NCBI RefSeq assembly: GCF_026008515.1
Contig: NZ_BQYM01000007.1
Location: 1-64,000, forward strand
Reading direction: 5' to 3'
Length of the DNA: 64,000 nt
DNA from: Hoyosella levis
GTDB taxonomy: Bacteria > Actinomycetota > Actinomycetes > Mycobacteriales > Mycobacteriaceae
In this document: piece after piece, positions 46,796-54,402 of the stretch
How positions within the stretch are numbered: the stretch's first letter is position 1
Layout of the letters: each line of letters begins with the position of its first letter
Position numbers and translations under genes: made by a program
Notes under the pieces: model-generated
The model's database searches: none
Told to the model about the DNA's origin: nothing
What the model saw: only the letters and a program-made list of their open reading frames with translations

Positions 46796-49323
46796 TGCAG
46801 AAGAACATCGTTGTCGTCGGCCACGGAATGGTCGGCCACCGATTCATCGAAGCGCTCCGGGCACGCGATGAGCAGGGCGAGTGGAAGATCACGGTCCTTT
46901 GCGAGGAGCCCGTGGCAGCCTACGACCGAGTAGCGCTCTCGTCCTATGTCAGCACGTGGGACCACAAGGAGCTCGCTCTCAGTGGCAACGATTACCCCGG
47001 CGACACGCATGTCGAGCTCCGGCTGGGCGAGCGGGGCGAGGCCATCGATCCCGAGGCGCGCACCGTCACGACCACCCGCGGCGACGTCATCAACTATGAC
47101 AAGCTTGTCCTCGCCACGGGTTCGTACGCGTTCGTGCCGCCTGTTCCGGGCAAGGATGCCGAGCGCTGCTTCGTGTACCGCACACTCGAGGACCTCGACA
47201 AGATCCGCGCCGCGGCAGAGACCTCGCCCGCCGGATCCGTCGGTGTGGTCGTCGGCGGAGGGCTGCTCGGGCTCGAGGCCGCCAACGCGCTCAAGCTGAT
47301 GGGCCTCACCCCGCACGTCGTCGAGCTCGCGCCCCGGCTCATGCCGCTGCAGGTCGACGAGGGCGGCGGCGCCCAGCTCAAGAGCCTCGTCACCGAACTC
47401 GGACTCACCATCCATACCGGTGTCTCTACCGCCGCGGTCATCGAGCAGCAGGATGGCACCCTTGCCGTCGAGCTCTCCGACGGCTCGGTCATCGACGCCT
47501 CCCTGCTCGTGTTCTCGGCAGGCGTCCGGCCCCGCGACGAGCTCGCCCGCGCCTCCGGCATCGAGGTGGGCGAGCGCGGCGGCATCATCACCGACCTTTC
47601 CTGCCGCACCTCCAACGACGACGTCTACGCCATCGGCGAGGTCGCTGCGATCGAGGGCCGTTGCTACGGCCTCGTCGGGCCCGGCTACGCCACCGCTGAG
47701 GTGGTCGCCGATCGGCTGCTCGGCGGCACCGCCGAGTTCCCCGGCGCGGACCTGTCCACCAAGCTCAAGCTGCTCGGCGTGGACGTCGCGAGCTTCGGCG
47801 ATGCCTTCGCCACCACCCCGGGCGCGCTCGAGGTGGTCCTCAGCAACCCCGCGGCCGGGACCTACGCGAAGATCGTCCTCTCCGACGACGCGAAGACCCT
47901 GCTCGGCGGCATCCTCGTCGGCGACGCCAGCGCGTACGCCACCCTGCGCCCCATGGTCGGCCGCGAGCTGCCCGGCGACCCCGCATCCCTCATCGCGCCA
48001 GCTGGCGGCGGAGCGGCCGAGATCGGCACCGCCGCCCTGCCTGACGACGCGCAGATCTGCTCCTGCAACGCCGTCACCAAGGGCGACATCTGCGGGGCCA
48101 TCGACAACGGCGCCTGCGACGTCGCCTCCGTGAAGTCATGCACCAAGGCCGGAGCCTCCTGCGGTGGTTGCCTGCCGCTGGTCAAGAAGCTCCTCGCCGA
48201 CTCGGGCGTCGAGCTGTCCAAGGCGCTGTGCGAGCACTTCAACCACTCGCGCCAGGAACTCTTCCAGATCGTCCAGATGACCGGCATCCGCACGTTCTCC
48301 GAGCTGATCGCCAAGCATGGCACCGGCAAGGGCTGCGATATCTGCAAGCCCACCGTCGCCTCGATCCTTGCCTCGACCTCCAGCGAGCACATCCTCGATG
48401 GGGAGCAGGCAACGCTGCAGGACACCAACGACCACTTCCTCGCCAACCTGCAGAAGAACGGCACCTACTCCGTGGTGCCGCGCATGCCCGGCGGCGAGGT
48501 CACGCCCGATCAGCTCATCGTGATCGGCCAGATCGCCAAGGAGTTCGACCTCTACGTCAAGGTCACCGGCGGCCAGCGCATCGACATGTTCGGCGCCCGC
48601 GTCGAGCAGCTGCCGCGGATCTGGCAGCAACTCGTCGACGCCGGCATGGAATCCGGCCACGCATACGGCAAGTCCCTGCGCACCGTCAAGAGCTGCGTCG
48701 GCTCCTCCTGGTGCCGCTACGGGCAGCAGGATTCGGTCAAGATGGCCGTTGACCTCGAGAAGCGCTATCGCGGACTGCGCTCCCCGCACAAGCTCAAGCT
48801 CGCCGTGTCCGGGTGTGCCCGCGAGTGCGCCGAGGCCCGCGGCAAGGACGTCGGCGTCATCGCCACCGAGCGTGGCTGGAACCTCTACGTCGGCGGCAAC
48901 GGAGGCCAGACCCCCAAGCACGCGGTGCTGCTCGCCACCGACCTCGACGACGAGACCCTCATCAAGTACATCGACCGCTACCTGATGTTCTACATCCGCA
49001 CCGCTGATCGGCTCCAGCGCACCGCCCCCTGGCAGGAATCCCTCGACGGCGGCATCGACCACGTGCGCCAGGTGGTGTGCGAGGACAGCCTGGGCCTCGC
49101 CGAGGAGCTCGAGGCCGCAATGGAGAAGCACGTCGCCGGATACAAGGACGAGTGGGCGGGTGTCCTCGAGGACCCGGAGAAGCTGTCCCGATTCGTTTCC
49201 TTCGTCAACGCGCCGGAGCAGTCCGACCCGACAGTCCAGTTCACCGAGAGCGACGGCCGCAAGGTTCCCGTCGGGCTCGGAATGCCCGGAATGCCCGAGA
49301 CGACCACAGCAGGGGTGAAGTAA
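46792..49323 (+). CDS. nirB: Nitrite reductase (NADH), large subunit
   Basis: 843-residue assimilatory NirB reducing nitrite to ammonium with six electrons. Order: FAD/NAD domain (VVVGHGMVGHR at about 6), BFD-like [2Fe-2S] domain (CSCNAVTKGDICGAI...SCGGC, about 424-465), and sulfite/nitrite reductase domain carrying siroheme and [4Fe-4S]: KSCVGSSWCRYGQQDS and SGCARECAEARGKD. ATG 46792 overlaps the upstream stop; the stop overlaps nirD by one base (TAATG). Confidence 0.96.
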   Translation: MMQKNIVVVGHGMVGHRFIEALRARDEQGEWKITVLCEEPVAAYDRVALSSYVSTWDHKELALSGNDYPGDTHVELRLGERGEAIDPEARTVTTTRGDVINYDKLVLATGSYAFVPPVPGKDAERCFVYRTLEDLDKIRAAAETSPAGSVGVVVGGGLLGLEAANALKLMGLTPHVVELAPRLMPLQVDEGGGAQLKSLVTELGLTIHTGVSTAAVIEQQDGTLAVELSDGSVIDASLLVFSAGVRPRDELARASGIEVGERGGIITDLSCRTSNDDVYAIGEVAAIEGRCYGLVGPGYATAEVVADRLLGGTAEFPGADLSTKLKLLGVDVASFGDAFATTPGALEVVLSNPAAGTYAKIVLSDDAKTLLGGILVGDASAYATLRPMVGRELPGDPASLIAPAGGGAAEIGTAALPDDAQICSCNAVTKGDICGAIDNGACDVASVKSCTKAGASCGGCLPLVKKLLADSGVELSKALCEHFNHSRQELFQIVQMTGIRTFSELIAKHGTGKGCDICKPTVASILASTSSEHILDGEQATLQDTNDHFLANLQKNGTYSVVPRMPGGEVTPDQLIVIGQIAKEFDLYVKVTGGQRIDMFGARVEQLPRIWQQLVDAGMESGHAYGKSLRTVKSCVGSSWCRYGQQDSVKMAVDLEKRYRGLRSPHKLKLAVSGCARECAEARGKDVGVIATERGWNLYVGGNGGQTPKHAVLLATDLDDETLIKYIDRYLMFYIRTADRLQRTAPWQESLDGGIDHVRQVVCEDSLGLAEELEAAMEKHVAGYKDEWAGVLEDPEKLSRFVSFVNAPEQSDPTVQFTESDGRKVPVGLGMPGMPETTTAGVK

Positions 49324-49718
49324 TGACCGCGCTCGATTTCCGCCAGCCCGTCCACGGCGAGGACACCGCCTGGACCCGAGCCTGCCCCTACGACTTCCTC
49401 ATCCCCAATAGGGGAGTGGCGGTGCTTCTGCCAGGCCACGAGCAGGTCGCGCTGTTCCGGCTCGACGATGGCACCCTCCGCGCCGTCGGCAACATCGACC
49501 CCTTCATGAACGCCGCCGTGATGTCCCGTGGCATCGTCGGCGACCGCAAGGGCACCCCGGTAGTGGCATCGCCACTGCTGAAGCAAGCCTTTTCCCTCGA
49601 GACCGGGGCATGCCTCGACGACGAAGCGGTGGCGCTGCCCATCTACGACGTGCGAGTCAGCGAGGGCATGGTGGAGGTCCGTCCAGCTGACCCGCGGTGG
49701 CGCGAAGAAGTAGCGTGA
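49323..49718 (+). CDS. nirD: Nitrite reductase, small subunit
   Basis: 131-residue Rieske-like subunit of NirBD. The Rieske fold is retained (LFRLDDGTLRAVGNIDPF, GTPVVASPLLKQAFSL), but the Cys/His cluster ligands are replaced, as usual in NirD. ATG 49323 follows the nirB stop in TAATG. The stop overlaps the next gene by four bases. Confidence 0.94.
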   Translation: MTALDFRQPVHGEDTAWTRACPYDFLIPNRGVAVLLPGHEQVALFRLDDGTLRAVGNIDPFMNAAVMSRGIVGDRKGTPVVASPLLKQAFSLETGACLDDEAVALPIYDVRVSEGMVEVRPADPRWREEVA

Positions 49719-50917
49719 GAACCGTGCCTCCATCCGCGACGACCCCCCGGCCCCTCACGACACAGGGAGAAGATGCCACCGACATGCTCGCGGGCTTCAC
49801 CATCGGCATCACCGCAGCGCGGCGCGCCGAGGAGTTCGCCACGTTGCTCGAGCGCCGGGGCGCCACGATCATGCATGCCCCTGCGATCCGCATCATTCCT
49901 CTCGTCGACGACACCGAGCTCCGGCGCGCCACCGAGTCAGTGATCGCGGACCCGCCGGACATCGCCGTCGCCACCACCGGCATCGGCTTCCGCGGCTGGG
50001 TCGAGGCCGCCGACAACTGGGGCCTCGCCGAGCCACTGATCGAGGCGTTGGGCCAAGCACGCTCGCTGGCCCGCGGCCCCAAGGCCAAGGGCGCCATGCG
50101 CGCGGCAGGATTGCGCGAGGAATGGTCCCCGGAATCCGAATCCTCCGCAGAGGTGCTCGACCACCTGCTCGAGGAAGGCGTCGAGGGCAAGCGAATCGCC
50201 GTGCAGCTGCACGGCGCCACCACAGAATGGGAGCCCATCCCCGACTTCTGCGAGGTCATGCGCAGCGCCGGGGCGACGGTCATTCCCGTGCCCGTGTACC
50301 GCTGGCTCCCGCCCAAGGACCTCAGCCACCTCGACCGGATGATCGAGTCCGCGATCAACGGCGAGCTCGACGCGATCACGTTCACCAGCGCCCCCGCCGT
50401 CGCCTCGCTTCTCGGCCGTGCCCAGGACACCCACGTCCTCGAGCTGCTTCTCAACGCGATGCGCACCCGGGTCATCGCGTTCAGCGTGGGCCCCGTCACC
50501 TCGGCACCGCTCGAGACGCTCGGCGTCGCGACCACCCAGCCCCACCGCGCCCGGCTCGGCGCGCTCGCCCGTCACATCGCCGAGGAGCTCCCGCGCCGCG
50601 CCCGCAACCTGCAGGCCGGCGGGCATCACCTCAGCCTGCGCGGCAGCTGCGTCGTGGTCGACGGAGAGGTCAAGCAGGTCCCGCCAGCGTCCCTCGCCAT
50701 CATGCGTGCCCTCGCGAAGCGCCCCGGGATGGTCGTCTCGCGGGAGGACCTGCTCGCGGTACTGCCGGGCGCCGGCGACGATACCCACGCCGTCGAGACA
50801 GCAGTAGCACGCTTGCGCGCAGCGCTCGGAGCGCCCAAAGTGGTGCAGACCGTCGTCAAGCGTGGCTACCGCCTCGCCCTCGACCCAGTGCATACCCATC
50901 CGACGGAGGACCGATGA
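49715..50917 (+). CDS. nnaR: HemD-like protein with winged-helix domain (NnaR type)
   Basis: 400 residues. The N-terminal two-thirds (about 25-290) is uroporphyrinogen-III synthase-like (ITAARRAEEFATLLERRGA, VATTGIGFRGWVEA, TFTSAPAVASLLGRA); the C-terminal 100 residues form an OmpR-type winged helix ending VVKRGYRLAL. This architecture matches mycobacterial NnaR, which cooperates with GlnR to activate nitrate/nitrite genes. It may sense a siroheme precursor. GTG 49715 overlaps nirD (GTGA), and the next gene is the siroheme chelatase. Whether synthase activity remains is unknown. Confidence 0.88.
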   Translation: MRTVPPSATTPRPLTTQGEDATDMLAGFTIGITAARRAEEFATLLERRGATIMHAPAIRIIPLVDDTELRRATESVIADPPDIAVATTGIGFRGWVEAADNWGLAEPLIEALGQARSLARGPKAKGAMRAAGLREEWSPESESSAEVLDHLLEEGVEGKRIAVQLHGATTEWEPIPDFCEVMRSAGATVIPVPVYRWLPPKDLSHLDRMIESAINGELDAITFTSAPAVASLLGRAQDTHVLELLLNAMRTRVIAFSVGPVTSAPLETLGVATTQPHRARLGALARHIAEELPRRARNLQAGGHHLSLRGSCVVVDGEVKQVPPASLAIMRALAKRPGMVVSREDLLAVLPGAGDDTHAVETAVARLRAALGAPKVVQTVVKRGYRLALDPVHTHPTEDR

Positions 50918-51708
50918 GCCGAGCAGCAGCACAGCGCGGGCCCACTGTGGTGCTCGTCGCGCACGGGACCCGCAACCCCCACGGCGTCGAGATCATCGCC
51001 CGGATCGCCGAGTCGGTCGCTGCTCGCATCGGGCACGTCCCCGTCGCTTTCGTTGATGTGCTCGGGCCATCGCCGAGCGAGGTGCTGCGCGGCATCGACG
51101 GGCCCGCGATCGTGGTGCCCGCGTTCCTCGCCTCGGGCTACCACGTGCGCTCCGATGTGCCACGGGAGATCGCCGAGAGCGGCCATCAGGAAACGGTCGT
51201 GGCGCGCGCCCTCGGGCCCGACCCCATCCTCGCCGGGATCCTTGCGGATCGGCTGCGCGACGCGGGCTGGCAGCGCGGTGATGCCGTTGTGCTGGCCGCG
51301 GCGGGATCGTCCGACCAGCGAGCACTCGCGGATGTCGAGGAAGCCGCCCGGTTGCTCTCGACGCTTCTCGGCGCACAGGTCGAGGTCGGTTTCGCGGCCA
51401 CCGCCGAGCCGCGCGTCACCGACGTGGTCGCCGACGTGCGCGCGCGCACTGGTTCGCGCGTTTTCATCGCGAGCTACCTGCTCGCCGAGGGCCTGTTCCA
51501 GAACCGCCTCCGCGAGTCCGGCGCCGATGGCGTCGCCGATCCCATCGGCGTGCATCCTGGCCTCATCGACCTCGTCTGCCGACGGGCCGGCGAAGCACAG
51601 CGTCCTGGCCGAGCTCGTGCTGGCGTCTCCCGCGCGGGATTGCTGGGCATCACTGCTGGGCGTCCTGGTCGCGGCCTGGTCGGCCGCTGGTCCGTGCGCG
51701 CCCGCTAG
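50914..51708 (+). CDS. Sirohydrochlorin chelatase (CbiX/SirB-like)
   Basis: 264 residues with two CbiX-type halves (VVLVAHGTRNPHGVEI at about 12-27 and a second AAAGSSDQRALADVE). The active-site histidine lies in AHGTRN. It probably inserts Fe2+ into sirohydrochlorin to give siroheme, the NirB cofactor. ATG 50914 overlaps the previous stop by four bases. The last 40 residues are Arg/Gly rich and not conserved-looking. Last gene of the nitrogen operon. Confidence 0.88.
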   Translation: MSRAAAQRGPTVVLVAHGTRNPHGVEIIARIAESVAARIGHVPVAFVDVLGPSPSEVLRGIDGPAIVVPAFLASGYHVRSDVPREIAESGHQETVVARALGPDPILAGILADRLRDAGWQRGDAVVLAAAGSSDQRALADVEEAARLLSTLLGAQVEVGFAATAEPRVTDVVADVRARTGSRVFIASYLLAEGLFQNRLRESGADGVADPIGVHPGLIDLVCRRAGEAQRPGRARAGVSRAGLLGITAGRPGRGLVGRWSVRAR

Positions 51709-51774
51709 CTGCTCGGGCCGGGTTGTCGCGCCGGGTTGCCGCGCCGCGCGCGAACCGGGACCGAGCCCGCCCGC

Positions 51775-52173
51775 TCAAGCGGGAAAGACGTGGCGAACCG
51801 GCCGCAGTCGCACACGATCGCCGGACACCGAGATGTTCTCGGTCCGCAACCGCCGTGCTTGCTCCTGCGCGAGGTGCGGGGCCAGTGATCCGTCCGCACG
51901 CACCACCCGGTGCCAGGGCAGGTCCGCGCCATCGGTCCGGAGGATCCATCCCACCAGGCGGGCATTGCCCAGTCCGGCGGCACGCGCGACATCGCCATAG
52001 GTGGTCACCTGGCCGGGCGGCACCGAGCGGATGAGCGCGCGCACCCTTTCGACGTCAGCATCCTGGAGGGCAGGCACGTACTGTTCTGGCCCCCAATCGA
52101 TATCGCGCGGTCTTGGCCGTGCGGCCTGGTGTCGCTCGACTGCCCGAGCGAGGGAGGTGCCGGTCACGGGCAT
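51775..52173 (-). CDS. Alkyltransferase-like protein (ATL)
   Basis: 132 residues related to the DNA-binding domain of O6-alkylguanine-DNA alkyltransferase: VPPGQVTTYGDVARAAGLGNARLVG recognition segment and the active-site block PWHRVV. The catalytic cysteine of PCHRV is tryptophan (Trp87), the signature of ATL proteins, which bind alkylated guanine and hand it to nucleotide excision repair rather than repairing directly. It is convergent with the siroheme chelatase gene. Confidence 0.92.
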   Translation of the reverse strand: MPVTGTSLARAVERHQAARPRPRDIDWGPEQYVPALQDADVERVRALIRSVPPGQVTTYGDVARAAGLGNARLVGWILRTDGADLPWHRVVRADGSLAPHLAQEQARRLRTENISVSGDRVRLRPVRHVFPA

Positions 52174-52561
52174 GATGCCCGATCATGGGGCGCCGGTCCG
52201 GGAATGGCGTCGGCATTGTCACCACATGTAAGCTATGTCACGCTGCACGGCAGGCTATTGGTCACGGCGAGCAAATGATCACAAGGTTCCGCGGTCAATG
52301 TTCGCGGCAGGAATGCGAAGTCGTCGCAATCTTGTCGAGAATTGACGTGACTGTAATCATGCCCCCTGTAGCCTGGTAACACCACGATCACAAGCTACTA
52401 CCAGAAGTGATCGTGCAGCGTGTCCCGAGGTGCGGCAAGCAAGACCGGCTAGCCGGAGCTTGTGCCGGCGCAGCACTCGAGGGAGTGCACGCATGATGCC
52501 ATGTCGACCCGCGAGCCCATGCGCGGATCGGCTGACTCGCATTTTTAAGGAGTGCCTGAAG
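52174..52561. other. Intergenic region upstream of the condensation-domain gene
   Basis: 388 bases, less GC-rich than the genes around it. TTGACG (about 52343) is a possible -35 box, and TAGCCT about 21 bases further on a possible -10 box, although that spacing is long. A perfect hairpin follows at 52383-52415. AAGGAG precedes the ATG at 52562. No gene is recognised. Confidence 0.5.
52383..52415. promoter_or_regulatory. 9-bp perfect inverted repeat in the leader region
   Basis: CACGATCAC (52383-52391) pairs with GTGATCGTG (52407-52415) around 15 bases. It could be an operator or a leader hairpin for the downstream gene. Confidence 0.55.
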
Positions 52562-54325
52562 ATGGATGACGCACCCCACGGCCAAGCCGGACGGGGCGGC
52601 GAGCACCTTCGCCCCTCGCCGTCGCCCGCGACAAGCGCGAGCGACTTCCACCGGTGCCGTCCGTCCCGGATCCCGCTCTCCCTCGCCGAGCAGCGACTCT
52701 GGCTCATCAACCGCTTCGATCCACGCGCGGACGTGCACAACGTGCCGATCTCCGTCGAGGTCACCGGCGACCTGGACCAGGCCGCGCTAGCCGCAGCGAC
52801 CGCCGACCTGCTCGAGCGCCACGAGATCCTCCGCACCCGGTTCCCTGTCGCGACCGAGGGCCCGCACCAGGAGATCATTCCCGCGTCCGCGGTGCCCATC
52901 GACATCGCACCGGTTCCCATCCCTGATCATGTGGACCCGGCCGGGGCCATCGAGCAGTTCGCCGCGACCGGATTCGACCTCGCGGTCGAGCCTCCTTTCC
53001 GCGCCCGGCTCTTCCAGATCGCTGCCGACGAGTACATCCTCACGATCGTCGTGCACCACATCGCTGTCGATCGTGCATCGCTCAAGCAACTCATCGCCGA
53101 CCTGTTCCAGGCCTACGAGGCGCGGTGCGCGCGCCGCGAGCCGGACTGGTGCGAGCTCCCCGTGCAATACGCCGACTACGCGCTGTGGCAGCGCGAGCTC
53201 CTCGGCGAGGAGGGCGACCCCGGCAGCGTCACGGCGCGCGAGATCGATTTCTGGCGGTCCGAGCTGGCCGGCGCACTGGAACTCCTCGACCTGCCCCTGG
53301 ATCGGCCGCGTCCGGAATACCAGCTGCAGCGGGGGAGGACCGTCGAGTTCTTCGTCGGCGACACCGCCCACGCAAGCCTGCGGCGGATCGCCGCCGAGCA
53401 GCAGGTCTCGGTGTTCGCCGTGCTGCAGGGCGCGCTCACCCTGCTGTTCTCGAGGCTGTGCGGCACCGATGACGTCACGATCGGCACCACCGTCGAGGCG
53501 CGGGTGGACGAGTCCCTCGCCCCGATCGTCGGCATGTTTGGCAATACCCTCGCCCTGCGCAACCAGGTGACCGCCACCGAGACGGTCGCGCAGTTCCTGC
53601 GGCAGGTCCATGCGCGCGGCACCGATGCATTCGCGCACGCCGAGACACCGTTCGAGCGCCTCCTCGACGTTCTTGACATCAAGCGGACCACCTCGTACCA
53701 CCCTGTGTTCCAGGTGGCCATGTCCATGCACTCCGACGACGAGTACGTGGCCTCTGTCGCAGGCATCGATATCTCGATGGGATCGATGCAGGCGAGCTCC
53801 GCGGACTGCGATCTCGAGCTGGTCCTCACCGAGTACACCGATGCCCATGGCGGGCCCGCGGGCATCGCGGGCTCGATGGTGTACGCCATCGACCTGTTCG
53901 ACGAGTCCACGGTCGTGGCCATCGTGCAGCGGTTCCAGCGGCTGCTCACCGCGATCGTCGAGGATATCGATACTCCCATCCGTGATATCGATGTGCTCAC
54001 CGACAAGGAGCGCGGGCTGCTGCTGCCGCGCCGCACGCTGGTGCATCGGTCCCTCGACCAGGCTTTGCGCGCCACCAGCACGCGACTCGCAGCGCTGACC
54101 GCATCGCCGCTCGCCCGGCGCGCGGAGTCCGGCTATGACGAGGTCATGGGCAAGGTATCGGGCGCCGCCAGCAAGATGGCCCCGGCCGCTACGGGCAACG
54201 AGCTCGCGCTAGCCCTGCTCAGCTATGCCACCGGCAAGATGGATTCCGCGACCGCCCAGCGCCTCGCTGACACCATGATGCGTTCTCGCGACGCCAGTGC
54301 TGAAACGCGCGAGATCACGGCCTAG
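52562..54325 (+). CDS. Stand-alone condensation-domain protein
   Basis: 587 residues. Residues 30-490 form one complete NRPS condensation/acyltransferase fold: PLSLAEQRLWLINRFD (C1), RHEILRTRFP (C2), HHIAVDR at about 165-171 (C3), MFGNTLALRN (C5) and HPVFQVAMSMH (C6). The catalytic second histidine and Asp are kept, but the usual Gly is Arg. No adenylation, carrier or thioesterase domain is present and none is encoded nearby. A helical tail of about 100 residues follows. It may be a free acyltransferase of the PapA type or an orphan amide/ester synthase. ATG 52562 follows AAGGAG. Substrate unknown. Confidence 0.85.
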   Translation: MDDAPHGQAGRGGEHLRPSPSPATSASDFHRCRPSRIPLSLAEQRLWLINRFDPRADVHNVPISVEVTGDLDQAALAAATADLLERHEILRTRFPVATEGPHQEIIPASAVPIDIAPVPIPDHVDPAGAIEQFAATGFDLAVEPPFRARLFQIAADEYILTIVVHHIAVDRASLKQLIADLFQAYEARCARREPDWCELPVQYADYALWQRELLGEEGDPGSVTAREIDFWRSELAGALELLDLPLDRPRPEYQLQRGRTVEFFVGDTAHASLRRIAAEQQVSVFAVLQGALTLLFSRLCGTDDVTIGTTVEARVDESLAPIVGMFGNTLALRNQVTATETVAQFLRQVHARGTDAFAHAETPFERLLDVLDIKRTTSYHPVFQVAMSMHSDDEYVASVAGIDISMGSMQASSADCDLELVLTEYTDAHGGPAGIAGSMVYAIDLFDESTVVAIVQRFQRLLTAIVEDIDTPIRDIDVLTDKERGLLLPRRTLVHRSLDQALRATSTRLAALTASPLARRAESGYDEVMGKVSGAASKMAPAATGNELALALLSYATGKMDSATAQRLADTMMRSRDASAETREITA

Positions 54326-54360
54326 CCCGCCTCGCGCGACCCCGGGCCCCCAAGGCGGGC
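54325..54360 (+). terminator. Hairpin after the condensation-domain gene
   Basis: GCCCGCCT (54325-54332) pairs with AGGCGGGC (54353-54360). GC-rich, no U-run; probable terminator or transcript end stabiliser. Confidence 0.5.
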
Positions 54361-54402
54361 GAATCCCGCAGCATTGTCGGACCCACATGATTGCATAGGA
54401 CC

